Positions 23,301 to 35,866 are shown, numbered from the stretch's first letter. The stretch is 64,000 nt of DNA from Deinandra increscens subsp. villosa (GCA_039602395.1 JBCNJP010000006.1:17596952-17660951); one strand, 5' to 3'. The notes: generated from the letters alone by a model not told the origin. A program made the numbers and translations.

Positions 23301-26111
23301 TCATAAAATAAAGCTGAACAAATATACAGTAAACCAAATCAATTGGAAACAGCGAGACCAGTTTAAAGCATTTTTAGAATCTTTATTATCAGTAAGAAAA
23401 CTAACCTTGCAGTGACCACAGACCAGTTTCACCACTCCCTAATTAGATGTTGGATTCAGCCTATGCCCATGTTTCAACCCAAATTTCCATTGTCAATATA
23501 CAAGCAACCTGTATGAGTTCCATGAGTTTTTTCTTCATGTTACTTGCAGAAACCTATAAACCACCAAATCAAACTATTGTGAATGTATATAGTCAAGCCA
23601 AGTTAATTGCAATCATAAACCATAGTGCAGAAATCTATAAACAAAAAACAAATCAAACTATTGTGAATATATAAAATCAATCCTCGGGCTTATGCCTTGG
23701 TTCCGTTCTTTTAATCCTTGAATGGAACCAACACATAGCAATCCATGGAACAACCTACTCTTATTGATATCAACCATTTCTGCAATCACATAGCTTGACC
23801 CATTTGACCCGTATCAACCATTTCTGCAATCACATAGCTTGAGCAAAGGGACCTATGATCAACATACCTAACAAAACATAAAAGTAGAAAGAAAGAAAAA
23901 ATGAGATTGTTTCTTGGTGCACTGAAGATAGTCATAATATTTTGTTGCTGTCATAAACAAACACCAACTTTAAATAGCCATAATATTTTGGTCCTGTCAT
24001 AAACAAACACTGATTTTGGTCCTGTCATAAACAAACACCGACTTTAGAATTTAGATACCTGATCATCATTCTTAATCCCACGAATACCAACACTATCTTG
24101 ACCCTGAAGAAGCTTCTGATCATTGACACATAAGCAGCACTATGCCCAGACATGTGACCTAAAACACAACATCCAACATGAATTTAACAACTCAACTTAT
24201 TTAGATAGCTAATTAACACCCGTTTGTATGGATAATGCTAAAAACAATAAATATATGATCAGGACCAACGAAAGAGAGAAAATGGTTGGTTGGTTACCAA
24301 AATAAGATCCATCTAATTTTAGAATATTCACTAATTACTCTGATGCTAATGAGCTGAATCCAATCATCACATGGTTGTCCTTTTACATTCTACACATTGC
24401 AACTAACAGATGTAGCCATTATACAAAAAAATCAAACTGAAATAATAGTGCAAGGTGGTTCATGATACTTGTTTCTTGTCACTCTCAAAGAAAACGCAAG
24501 AGGAGAATGCATGGACTCAACTTGCTACTGAGCTGCAGCTTTATGTTCAATCCTTCCCTTGTTAAATGTAACATCGAATTGGTCAAACATGGCCTTGCAT
24601 GATATCTCTAAGGCTGGAACAACAGAAGACTACATAAGTTTACTTGTTCAAAGAAAAAACACAGATATCAATAAAATATGTGGCTGAAATCTTGAAAATG
24701 AAATCCCCATATATTTGAATGACTAAACAGGGTTCTCTAAACTAAAATTAAAGAATGTCAATGTATGTAATGACCAAACATAAACTAAAATTAAAGGTGT
24801 AAAATTCCTGATTATCAACAACTCACTTAGTTGCAGCCTTGATTTTCCTTCAGGTTCAGTTGGTATTGTAGAGAAAAAAATCAAATTTTCAAAGACTTCA
24901 CTTAAGTAAACTGAAACATAAGTAGAATTTGTGTATAAATGAATTCTCCAATTTGATCTATAATGATCTTTGTTTTAGTTGTGTGATAATTGACATGAAA
25001 TAGATGTTACATGGTTGAGAAAAATAAGTGATGAGCAGTTCACAACCCTAACAGTTTAACGTTTAACAACATTCATATAAAAAAATTAGTCATACCTTCA
25101 TTAGTCCCACTTCTCATTCACTAAAAAAGTCTTGAAACAACATTAGAGACCAGCGCAGACCCTAAAATTGCAGTAGATTGCTCATTCACGTTCATTCCAT
25201 TGATTTTGATTTTTGCCTGGAGGGCAGAAAGGATAACCAGCCATTTCTAATGAGCTACAAAATGATAAACTATGCCATAACTGAATTCTATTATTCAGAC
25301 TACAGAAACTAACAAAAGTTGATGTACCTGCCACCATCTCCACTGTCTTCTTTAGAATCACTACTGTAGCTACTTGATTCCTCCATCAGAACCCTAGTTC
25401 ATCCGCCAATTTCCAATAGCCCGGCGTATTCTCCATACTGAAAAATCAACCACATACAGTCGATAAATAACACAATTCCAGCCAACCAAAAATCGTTGCA
25501 ATTCCAATAATAATCCAAGGATTATAACCAATATTCAAGCATAGACTATTTGTCAGGAAAAAAATCGAACAGTAATAAATTCTTGAATTAAACAACATAT
25601 GTGTGGAGAGAGAGAGAGAGCTTCAAAACCAAAACGAATTTAGAACATAATTTACCTCAGATGAAGATGAAGATGGTAAAACGAAAATGCAGAGGGAGCT
25701 GAGATTTTATAGCGAGGGCCTTCCGATTTGAAACTCCAATTTGAATCGATTAAGAGAAGGCGGTCCAATTGAATTGAATATCAGTAGCCATATCATTCTA
25801 ACGATGCTTGAGATGCCCTAAAATGGGGTAATCGAAGGGATAGGCGCGGTATCGGCCAACTGAGGGAGAGAGACTGTCGGAGATGCGGCATTCGAGGGCA
25901 GAAGGGGCGGCCATCGAGAGGAAAAGGGGCTGGATTGCTGTGAGACGAAAATACCCCCATTCTTTGTGTTTGTAAACGGGTGGAGGAAGCTTTAAATGCA
26001 AGGCTTTAAACCCTTGTACATTCTGCATTTAATTTTGTACGCGTCTTAAAATTAAGGAATTTAATGACAGAAATACCCTCGGGATCAATATGTATTATAT
26101 AGTAGTATAGA
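20362..26111 (-). mobile_element. Non-autonomous Helitron A (5.75 kb)
   Basis: On the minus strand it begins TCTATACTACTATATAATA at 26111 and ends CGCGGGCACACGGCTAG at 20362. It is flanked by A (before TC) and T (after CTAG), as Helitrons insert between A and T. A CCGC...GCGG hairpin lies about 10 bp before CTAG. Both ends match Helitron B. There is no Rep/helicase. The interior is AT-rich with many short local duplications and a few exon-like stretches on the minus strand (24059-24130 with a splice-donor-like GT, and about 24505-24605). It lies in the (TA)n run of the LARD-like LTR. Confidence 0.92.
24059..24130 (-). pseudogene. Possible captured exon fragment, unidentified
   Basis: The minus strand reads an open segment containing QKLLQGQDSVGIRGIKND, ending in CAG before GTATCT, which resembles a splice donor. 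A second open segment with AMFDQFDVTFNKGRIEH lies near 24505-24605. I do not recognise the parent gene. Both could be chance. Confidence 0.3.
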
Positions 26112-26137
26112 TATATATATATATATATATATATATA
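26112..26137. repeat. 26-bp (TA)n spacer between Helitron 5' ends
   Basis: A pure TA run separates the TC termini of two oppositely oriented Helitrons. It is the remaining middle part of the LTR microsatellite. Confidence 0.95.
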
Positions 26138-28164
26138 TCTATTACTATATATAATACATATTGCTTAAAAGGGTAATTTGGTCATAGAAATTTCCTTAAT
26201 CTTAAGACGCGTACAAAAGTTTATGCATCATGTACAAGTGTTAGAAGCATCAAAATTAAAGTAAAACTTTAAGAAAAAAATATGCCATTCAAAAGTGAGG
26301 TTATAATAGGAATTTACTTCCTCTTACTTCCTCCTGCACGCCTCCATCGAGAAACCTTGCACGCCTCCATCGAGAAACCAATCTCTGCATTTACTTCTTG
26401 TGGAACCTACTAGGGCGCCGCCTTCGTGATCCACGCTTCTCCAGCCCTCTCCCCCTTCAATTGGGCAAACGGTTCACTGCTCCTTCATCTTCGTTCCTCA
26501 GCCGTGAGATTGCAATCATCATTCAGTGGAAGGCTGTGATTGTATTGAGGATTTAAATTTAAAATTCAAATTCGATTACCACGCTCTGTCACCTCGATAT
26601 CCCTGTTGAGAAACCCTATCAGAGACATAATTTTGAAATTCAAATTCGCGGTCTCTCTCAAGCCCCTTCTGCATTCTTCACTCCACCACCACCAAAGCGG
26701 AGTTCCTGTATCTCTTCACTTTAATACACACTTTACGGTAGGGTTTCCGGCCTGGAAACTACTGATTTGTTGTAATTAGAACTTAATTTAGATAAATCCT
26801 AAATAATTTTTGTTCTTTCAGGCTAGGAGATTCAGAGATCTCTATAAAACCATGGAAATCGAAGCAAATGAAGACAAAAAACAGAGTTTACACACGCGTG
26901 ATTTGGAGTTACGATGATTTGAAGGTTAGAGTCGAGAACCTGGAGATGACTATAACTATCTTCGTTTGTAATATTCAGCTTCAGTTTTAGGTTTTAGGTT
27001 TTGCTTTTGGCGTTGTTCTTTGGTACTGTTACGCTTAGAACTGAAGCTTAATATTATTTTGTAGATAATCTAAAACAATTTGATGTGTTAGATTCTGATG
27101 GCCAAGCTATTTCTTATTCTCCTTCTTGAAGAAGATGCCTGTTCACAATTTCATATGCGACAATGAAGGTATTAATATCCCTTAAATTACATCAGTTAAT
27201 GAACTATTTTAAGATTTGGTTATAAAGTAAAAATATGAAGAATAAAATTGTGGATCTTCCATTGTTACATTTATTATGAGTTTAAAGTTTAACGAGTCAA
27301 GATACGTGTAAGTATTGAACCACAATATAATATTTTATGCAGGTGTTTGAGCCTATAATAGGCAGTGAGTTGTGGGTTGCTGTAGAAGTAATTGAGTAAT
27401 CACTGAGTTTACCTGACATCCGTTGCACATTGCGCTCCTGAAGGTTCTTTTGTTTTCTCTATAACACTTACTACATTATTACTCATTTGTCATGTGTAGT
27501 CTCTACTGTGGATGATGACTTTTTTTCAATGATGTTTCCTGCATTATTGGTGGTGGTTTAGGGTAGTCATTTGATAGGTTTGAACCAAGTGTTACTTTCT
27601 TATATCTAATAGGATCGAGCTTTTATGCTACTTTCCAAGCATTATGAACACATCATTTGTATGTTTGCTAAGCAGGCCAGTTGCCTTCAAAGTCATGATG
27701 CACATCAACATTATGAAATAATGCTATTATACATCAGTTGAGTGGGTCTAAAATCAATGTTTATTCAAGGCTGAGATCAGTGCGCTTGTTTTCAAAAATT
27801 TGATTACAGAATTTCAACTAAGTGTGTTCATGTTAAGTGTTCATTACTCAAAATTAAAATCTGATATGGTTGTTGGTTGAGAAGAAGAGGGTTATTGTTT
27901 ATGCCCTTTATCCCTTCCTACTCGATTGACAAATTCAATCGAGTAGTACAATGACTATAAATTAAATGTTATCTGATGTGAGTAGCATTGGTTAGTGGTA
28001 TGCACACATGTTTGTATAGCTATGTTAAGTGTAAAGTTTATGTTTGAAATCAACTTTCGGTTATGTTGATTTATCATTTTCTATTGTTCTGATTTATGGG
28101 ATTTATGATTTCAACAACTTTATACAACCCCATAGCTTCTGATTTGTTAAATCTGATGCCTTCA

Positions 28165-28252
28165 GGTTTGGTGTCCTCTTTTTAGAGCTTATTACTGGTA
28201 GAAAAACCATAGATAAGCCTCAACCACATGGACAACAGAACCTGGTCACATG
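28165..28252 (+). pseudogene. Captured exon of PBS1-like receptor-like cytoplasmic kinase
   Basis: After a CTTCAG acceptor-like sequence the frame reads FGVLFLELITGRKTIDKPQP and then HGQQNLVTC. This is the kinase subdomain IX region of RLCK VII / PBS1-like kinases, which act in plant receptor signalling. Flanking kinase sequence is absent, so it is only a fragment, presumably picked up with intron borders by the Helitron. Downstream there is a local duplication of about 30 bp (28241-28300). Confidence 0.75.
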
Positions 28253-28373
28253 CATAATTAATTAATTATGTCTGGTCACATGGATAATTAACTAATTATG
28301 TTTGGAGATATGACAATTTTATTTGTAATGATGAATAAATGAATAACTAAGTTATGTGATTGTGGGCACATCA

Positions 28374-28459
28374 TTAGTGGACCCATGGATCGAAGGTTGC
28401 TACCCAATGCGGGGGCTGTACCAGGTGCTACCGGTGACATCCATTTGTATTCAAGAGTT
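28374..28459 (+). pseudogene. Second captured exon of the same kinase type
   Basis: The frame reads VDPWIEGCYPMRGLYQVLPV then TSICIQE. It corresponds to the segment after the subdomain IX exon in PBS1-like kinases (a D-P-x-x-x-G-x-x-P-x-R-G-L-x-Q pattern ending in C-x-Q-E). The order and about 120-bp spacing relative to the previous fragment fit two neighbouring exons with a shortened intron, although the intervening sequence is disturbed. An ATG-initiated frame from 28385 is in a different frame and I consider it spurious. Confidence 0.72.
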
Positions 28460-29731
28460 ATCAACAGAGAAAAGCTTACTCTCTTCTTTCTTCGCGATGA
28501 TGAGATGCAAATCTTGCGAATGATCCATTTGTACTGTAACATGCAATATTTACCATGGTACAAGAAAGAAACCTTTATCAATTTGTCCACTCTGCTTATA
28601 TTTTGTTTATATAAACTTTAAATGCAGGGTGATAATATTCATGATGCCAAACTGAAATAGCCATATGTTGGGTTAACAATTTGCTGTAAATATAATAATA
28701 TTATCATTAAACATATATTAGCAATTACATAATTATGTCTGATCTTCCTTTAATTTTTAACATATTTAGATGTGGACTATATATATAGACCATGTCTTTT
28801 CATTTATTTAACATTTATTTTCTATAATTGTGTACTATATATATCGACCATGTTTTACGATATGACCAGGACATTAACTATCAAGTATGTTTGATTAGCA
28901 TGAAATCCTATATTGACACCAATAAAACATCATTTTCTGCTAATGTTTTGTGTAGATTGTGGACAGGCCAACTCAAAGCCACCGGTTCATTTCTAGAATC
29001 ATTGGCTGTAAGTTCCTCGATTTATATCAATCCTAATTGTTGGTTTTTGATTTAGAAAGTAGCAAAAGTATTGGAGGTACTAAATTACTCTTTGGTCAGG
29101 AAACATGAGATTTCATAATTGATGGACGGCTGGAGCAGCTAAAATTCTATGTAAACTACTTTCTAATTATATAAACGTATAATATATAATTAGAAAGTTC
29201 GAAAGGAACCCGCGTCACTGGATTCATTGAAGGTAATTTTTCGTTTTTTGCTCTTTTTCCTCACTGCAAGTGAATCAATTCTCAGTTTTTTGCTTTCTGT
29301 ATTCTCAGGTTTGGTTACTCAGTTTTTTGCTCTTTTTCCTCACTGCAAGTGAATCAATTCCTCAACTTGATTTTTTTTTACAGTATCATTTAGTTTATCC
29401 AACTTTTAATGATAATATTTACACGTTTGGTCATATTTCAAATGATTTGTTACAGGCGCATGATTTTAAAGATAATAACAATAAAATATCAGTTGATGAA
29501 GTTTCTATCTACACCCCTTCCCTTTAAACTCTCTCATGGACAGACCTTGAAAGAAGTTCCCTGAGAGACCAACAATCATATCTACTGATTATTTTAAACT
29601 TTTAATATTAGTTCTATTTTATTTAGATTTATTACAAGCTTTCTTGAAAATAAGTAAGTTCTTATGATCTTTTTCAGATAGTGCTTTCGCGGCAATGAAG
29701 TTTGCTTTCTTAAGGTACTTTAATTGTTCTG

Positions 29732-29733
<2 letters not shown>

Positions 29734-29769
<36 letters not shown>
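29734..29769. repeat. (TA)n run before internal Helitron 5' end
   Basis: A TA run directly precedes the TC terminus at 29770, as at the other Helitron ends in this window. Confidence 0.93.
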
Positions 29770-29772
<3 letters not shown>

Positions 29773-32533
29773 ATATACTATATAATACATATTGGTCATC
29801 GGGGGTATTTTCGTCATAAAATTCCTTAATTTTCAGACGCGTATAAGAGTTTATGCAGTGTGTACAAGTGTTTCAAGCATAAAAAATTAATCATCACGCT
29901 CAAACAAACAAATCTGTGCAAAGGGTGGGTTAGAATAGTAAATTACCGGCTTAAAATTCGAATTGAGTTTTGCTTTATCGGGAGTAGGCGATTGCTTTAT
30001 TGGGAGCAGGTGCATAGAGAAATACAAATCTCTTTTCTTGCGCAGTTGAAATACAACTCGCGTCTCTTGAAATCATCCTCTGACCAAAACCATGAAGTCG
30101 ACCAGGAGACTTAAGCCGTCTTCTCCGAATCTCCTCAGTTCTACAGTTCAAGCTCAAGTCCGAGTGTTTTAATCCGACGATTTCAGGTACTAATTTTAGA
30201 TTTAGTTTTGCTTTTAGGGTTCTTTGATATATCGGTTTCTCCGATTCGATGGAGTATAGTAAGATTTTTAGGGTTCTTTGTCATTCAGGTGCGTTTTCTT
30301 CTTTTTTGACTTATGCTAAACCCTTACAGGTGCGTTTTCTTCTTTTTTGACCTAATTTTGGTTTTGGTATCGTTGATTTAATAGACGCTGTTTAGAGGAT
30401 TGTATCTTGAGGAACAGAAGAGAGTTGCGTTTTCTTCTTTAGAGGAACAGAGGTTTGTATCTTGCACCTTTATAGGCTTGAATGTTGGACCTAAAAGAGC
30501 AAAAATCAGACACCTCGAGTCTGTTTGCAATTCGGAAGGTAAATCATCTGATCTTCTTTAGTTTAAAGATTTTAAAGTTTCAGAATTAGGATTTTGGATA
30601 CTTGGGCAGATTAGGTTTCCTGATGGATTCTGAGCAGATTTTTTTTGTGTTGCAGATTTACCGTTTCACTAGCTTCTTCTTTTGATTCATTGTTTTAGTG
30701 TTGCAGATTTGTTTCAGTTGGAAAAAGGTTCTTTTCATATTACAAGTTTGCACTAAAGGCTGAAAAATGGGTATGGTATATGGTTGTGTTTGTGACATTC
30801 ATTACTGGTTTGCTATACATTCATATATTGATTTGTGGGATGGTTAGGTTTTCTGATTACAGATCTTAGCTTCTCTGTTGCTCATCTTCCAGGTAGTAAT
30901 TTTTTCTTCCTTATTGACTAATTTTGATTCGTCCTTAAATCTTTGTGAATTCATTTGTTGGTTTATATCAGATTAACCCATTCATTTACTTATTTAGATA
31001 ATTAACATTTTTACCTCAATTCCTTAACTTTATAATCATAGACTGTTTTGTGAAGAAACCCAAGAACGATGTGCACTCTAACTCACTCACCAGTCAACAC
31101 ATAATTATGTTCATTCAAAGTGACTAACTGACAATACATAATTATGAAATGATATGTTTTCTATTGGTTTAATACTTAATTTCTTTGTTTTATTTTTTCA
31201 GTGTTCGAATTTTATTCATTTTGAATTTTGGGTCATTTGTAAACGAGACTTTTATTGTACGAAGACGTTTTACCGGAAATAATCTATCAGAATGGAATGA
31301 TTCACAAGTCTTATGAGTAATGCTATCTCATTATTTGTACATAACATGATAGTTGTTTTACTTGAAGTATAGTTGTTTGACCAGTATCTTCAGTCATTTT
31401 ATTAATCAGAACTTGAATTGAGGTGTTTTTTTTTTTTTTTTGCAGGCTTGGGATTATTTTGGTTTGTGAGTCTAAGAGATTGGAGATCGGGTTTGAATTA
31501 TTCTTGATTGTTTAGATACATGCCCGTCTTTAGAGCTGGCAATTTACATTACGACCTGCTTCGACACAAAGGTAAAGGGGTTGTTAGTGTTAGGGGTAAA
31601 TGCTCTTTATCAGGTATTTTTCTATTAGCATCCCAGCAGCTTCTTCCTATATTCACGTTGTGTAAAATGGAGTGGAATTCACATGGTTGTTTGACATGCT
31701 AACAGCGGTCTCTGACTTGAAGAGAGTAACAGGGGTATTTCTGTCTTTTTGTTATTAGGTTGTTTTGGCTCTATTTCAATGTTGTTTTGGCAATATTATT
31801 AGGCTGTTTTAGGACTCCAGTTTTTTCATCGCTTTGTATGATCCTCAAAGTTGTACTCTTTAGCTGTTAAATATTCTTTAGAACTGCTGTTTAGAATATC
31901 TAAAGGTCCTTGGGTGTTTTAGTCTGAAACTATAAACCGAGTTTAATTAGCCTTATGATGATGAAGGGATGTTAAATTATTTTATTTTTATTTATTTATT
32001 TTTTTTTAGTAAAAAATCTCCCATTATTTTGAATTGTAAAAGTAAGATATGGCAATATGAACGGTCAATAACTAAAAAGAAAAGATACAAAGTACTAAAT
32101 TGGATACAAGGTTTTTAAATTTAAAAAAGGTCGGCTGGTTAAACTGTTCTTTAAAAATGAAACTTAAAAAATGAAGTCGACGTACTTATGACACTAATTG
32201 AGATCTGCAAGGCTTATGAAATAGATAGACTACACAAATGCTACAAATAAGAAAACTAACATACAATACAATATATAAAGAGTGGATTGATAAACTAACA
32301 GACGTACCAAGAAATATATATGACGAGAGAATTGATAAACAAAAAAACAAGCACCGCGTTAGTTGTTGTTGCCACCGACACGCATATACTACATTGTAAA
32401 TTGTCATTGGGAAGCATCTTGCTAACAGAAACGAATACCACGATGGTAAACTGTCACACCGAAGTAACACGCGAACAAAAGACGAATAACACACTATAAA
32501 CTGTCGTCGCCGCAACGCGCGGGCACACGGCTA

Positions 32534-32534
<1 letters not shown>
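29770..32534 (+). mobile_element. Nested Helitron D, sharing the 3' end with B
   Basis: A complete Helitron 5' signature begins at 29770 (TCTATATACTATATAATAC) and continues with the family words CCTTAATTTTCAGACGCG and TGTACAAGTGTT. Only one 3' terminus (32534) lies downstream. Either D is a complete 2.8-kb Helitron inserted into B, whose own 3' end is lost, or the 5' end is a fragment inside B. A 17-T run followed by GCAG near 31424-31446 looks like a splice acceptor. The open frame at 31508-31702 is unidentified. Confidence 0.75.
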
Positions 32535-32586
<52 letters not shown>

Positions 32587-35500
32587 TATTAATCAGCTTT
32601 AATTAACAAAATTGATTAATGGAATGTATTTAAATATTAAATATATATAAACGTATATATATTTAATATAAAGGTTAACGATAATGATAAAGAAATTATC
32701 GGATTAAATGTTTAATATATATTTGAAACATATTTAAAACATGTTTAATGTATATTAATGGATTAATATGGAAATTAGGGTTTTCTAGACACTGTTCTGT
32801 TAAACCCGAGTAAACGGTAAGGAATCAAGCTTTAAAATTCTAAAGCATGTTATAAAATGTTATAACGGATAATACCCTAAGTTAGTTTTGAATGAAAATG
32901 AGTTTTCATAAAGAAATGAGAATAACGGGAAATTAAGGTTTCCAAATATGATTATTTAATACAAATACCAAATTAATCGAATATTTAGAAGTTCGCGCGG
33001 ACCGGAAGGGTAGACGCCTGTACACCGGGGTTTCTGGCAAAAGCGAGGGTGTCGCATAAATCCCAACTGGGAAATGGCATCCCTCACTGGGCGATCCCGG
33101 AGTGAGCGTTTACTTATAGGAATGCGTGTCTTCGTATTTTCGTTAGAAGAAAAAGATAAATGCCTAAAGGGCATTTTGGTCATTTTGACCTTTTAAAAAG
33201 GAATAAACTTAATAATTTAATATTATTAAGATAATGAAGTATTAAAATAAACATAGGAGGTGTTTATTATATTAAACCTTACATTACCACAATACAATAC
33301 GCGATTAGGTTTAATTGGAAGGCATTGTGGAGACTTTGTCTGAATTAACTACTTAAGAGAATAACGTGAGTTCTATGAGCCCACTTTCAAATGTTTCAAA
33401 TGTTTTAATGTTTTCGGGCTGATATACATGCAATGATATATATTAAACTGTTTACTTGAAAAGTAGTTGAGATGCCTTTACTTGTTTTGTGTTGATACAC
33501 ATACGTAGAAAAGTTATAATACTTATAACTGTTTTAAAGTTATTATTACCTGTTATTACTCTTTTCAGGAAGGTTATGATAAAACGGGTAATGTAAAGGA
33601 TAAAACTTTTATATAAAGCTTTGAGAAATGGAAAATGTGAATGTTTGGTCTAAGCCTATGTATGTGAATAAGTGTCGGGTAAATATGATCTTATTAGCCT
33701 TGTTGTACAAGACCCATAACATCATATTTATGAAACGCTTATTTTCATATACGGGTGATGGACTGGTATTGAAAAGGTTATGAGTCCAAATACAAAGGTT
33801 ATTTAAATGGACTATAGAAAAAGATGAAAATGTTTAAAAGGTTAAAAATGTTTTAATCTAAGCGGATATTGTCTAGTGAAAAGGGAAAAGGTGGTTGTAC
33901 AATCAGAAGCGGGGAATGACGGTTCTCCGGGTTAGTGACGGCTGCTTACTTTGAAAAGGTATTTGGGTGGCGACGGTTGCCCGAGGAACTAACGTGGTTC
34001 CAATAGACAATGCTTAGTAGAATGAATGGTTAAATGTTTTGGTATAATTCTGTTATGTCTTATACCTGATAAAGGATAAATGATTAAATGTTTTGGTATA
34101 ACTCTGTTATGTTGTATACCTGATAAATGTTTATAAAGAAGAGGTTGTTAGGCCCAAATGTTTGAGGTAAACCTTTCAAGAAAAGGTAAAAGTTTTAAAT
34201 AGAGTAAATTACTATTTACGTCCCTATGGTTTGTACCAAATAACGATTTACGTCCAAAAGTTTCAATTTTCTCAATGCTGTCCCTGTGGTTTGCGAATTG
34301 TCTCCAATAAAGTCCAAAAACCTAGCACTGTTAAAATTTTATGTTAGTTTGTAATAAAAAGACTAAAATACCCTTAAAAAAACACCAACTAAATCTTTTA
34401 GCTTCTAACCCCACCGGTTAACACCACCATCACTTACGGCCAAATCCATCACCTACGGCTACCCAACGATTAACACCACCACCACTTCCGGTCAAATCCA
34501 TCACTTCCAGCTAACAACTTAACAGTCAACACCACCACTTCCGGCCACCTCCATCTCTTCCGGCGACTAACATTGATTTGGGAGATTTGTAAGCAGGGAG
34601 AATAAATCGACCTCCTTAGACGGTGAATTAATTTGAACCCACCAAACATTACAGATCTTTTAAAATTAAAGATGAAATTCAATCATCTTTAAAAAAATTC
34701 AATTGTTCGAATATAAAATATGAATACACAGGGAGTAGATCTAAGGGAAACAAATTTCAATCCATCTAAAAAAATTTCAAATTTTTACAACTTCAAGAAA
34801 TAATTAAGTTCCAGATCTGGTTGTGGTTATGTGGTGGCCGGAGGTCACCGGTGACTAGGTTTGGCCTGTTGAGGTTTAGGAGGAACACCAGCCACCACCG
34901 CACCGATTCGCATCACTGGTTGCGGTGATGTGGTGAGAGAAAGGAAGGAGATGAAGATGGGATGTCGCTGGTGTGAAACAGATGGAGATCGGTGATGATT
35001 GTGATGTCGAAGGTCTGAAACAGAGGGAGAGTCGATGGTCTGAAACGTTTTGCACTAAAGCCTTGATTAATTCCCAGCCTTCTTCATTGCGATTTCGAGC
35101 CGATTGATTCCCATCCTTCATTGCGGTGGTCGATGTGGGTGGAGATTGATTTAGACGACGGTGACTAGGGTATAAAGGCGATGTTGGTGGTGGTGGCGGC
35201 AAAAGCGGTGGTGGTGTTGGAGGTTTCAGATGCTTACTAGTGAGAGAGAAAGAGAGATGGTAGGTAGGGAGATTAAAGAGAAAGGCGTAGAGGTTTATTT
35301 TTTTGTTTTTTTAATTTTTATTAATAGGGGTAGTTTGGTCATTTCATCAAAATTTAACAGAAAATTTAAACAATGTTAGGTTTTTGGACTTGATTGGAGA
35401 CAATTCGCAAACCACAGGGACAACATTGAGAAAATTGAAACTTTTGGACGTAAATCGTTATTTGGTGCAAACCACAGGGATGTAAATAGTAATTTACTCT

Positions 35501-35851
35501 TTTAAATACTTAGAACTCACCAGCGTAAGCTGACCTTTAAAAGCATGTATGTTAGGTATCAGTGATGTTTAAAGTAGCAAGGGAAGGGCTCTAGCAAGGG
35601 CAGATTAGATGGGCAAGCTATCAGAAAAGACTCAGTAGTAGACTAGCATAGCTATTGATAAGATCTAGTTATAGATTATGTTGTTATCTTCCTTACTGTT
35701 GTAACTTGTTATATATATATATAAATGAAAAGTTTTTAATTTCCGCTGCTTAGTTATCTCTGTTGTACCATGTGTTCTGTTGTACCATGTGTTCATGAGA
35801 AAATCCGACGCATGACCCCTCCCGGAGCCAAGACTGGGAGTGGGCGTCACA
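32535..35851 (+). repeat. Shared central LARD-like LTR, right half
   Basis: It resumes with (TA)n (32535-32583) and ATGATTATTAATCAG, matching 41495-41868. It ends GGGCGTCACA just before a primer binding site. The block with CCGGAAGGGTAGACGCCTGT and ATAAATCCCAACTGGG near 33000-33120 also occurs, diverged, in the gypsy LTR fragment at 45430-45600. About 55 bp is duplicated in tandem at 34028-34130. A MULE is inserted at 34202. The part 33881-34067 recurs at 63813-64000. Confidence 0.88.
34202..35499. mobile_element. MULE-type TIR element (1298 bp) with 9-bp TSD
   Basis: The left end reads GAGTAAATTACTATTTAC and the right end is its inverse. The inverted repeats extend about 130 bp with few mismatches and include GTCCCTGTGGTTTG. 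Perfect 9-bp duplications TTTTAAATA flank it (34193-34201 and 35500-35508). Long TIRs with a 9-bp TSD are diagnostic of Mutator-like elements. No MURA transposase is present. The GC-richer interior (34400-35230) is Pro/Ser/His-rich when read on the minus strand and could be captured gene sequence, but I recognise no domain. Confidence 0.93.
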
Positions 35852-35854
35852 AGT

Positions 35855-35866
35855 TGGTATCAGAGC
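35855..35866 (+). promoter_or_regulatory. Primer binding site (Met-tRNA type) of LARD-like element
   Basis: TGGTATCAGAGC lies three bases after the LTR end, complementary to the initiator tRNA-Met 3' end. Confidence 0.93.

Larger units (their letters stand above)
26138..32534 (+). mobile_element. Non-autonomous Helitron B (6.4 kb), composite
   Basis: It begins TCTATTACTATATATAATA after an A and ends CGCGGGCACACGGCTAG before a T. The first 130 bp match the other Helitron 5' ends (shared word AAGACGCGTAC). The interior holds two exon fragments of a PBS1-like kinase (28165-28252, 28374-28459), several short direct duplications (26338-26382, 28241-28300, 29240-29360, 30288-30355), and a second Helitron 5' end at 29770. 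No transposase is visible. Confidence 0.9.
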
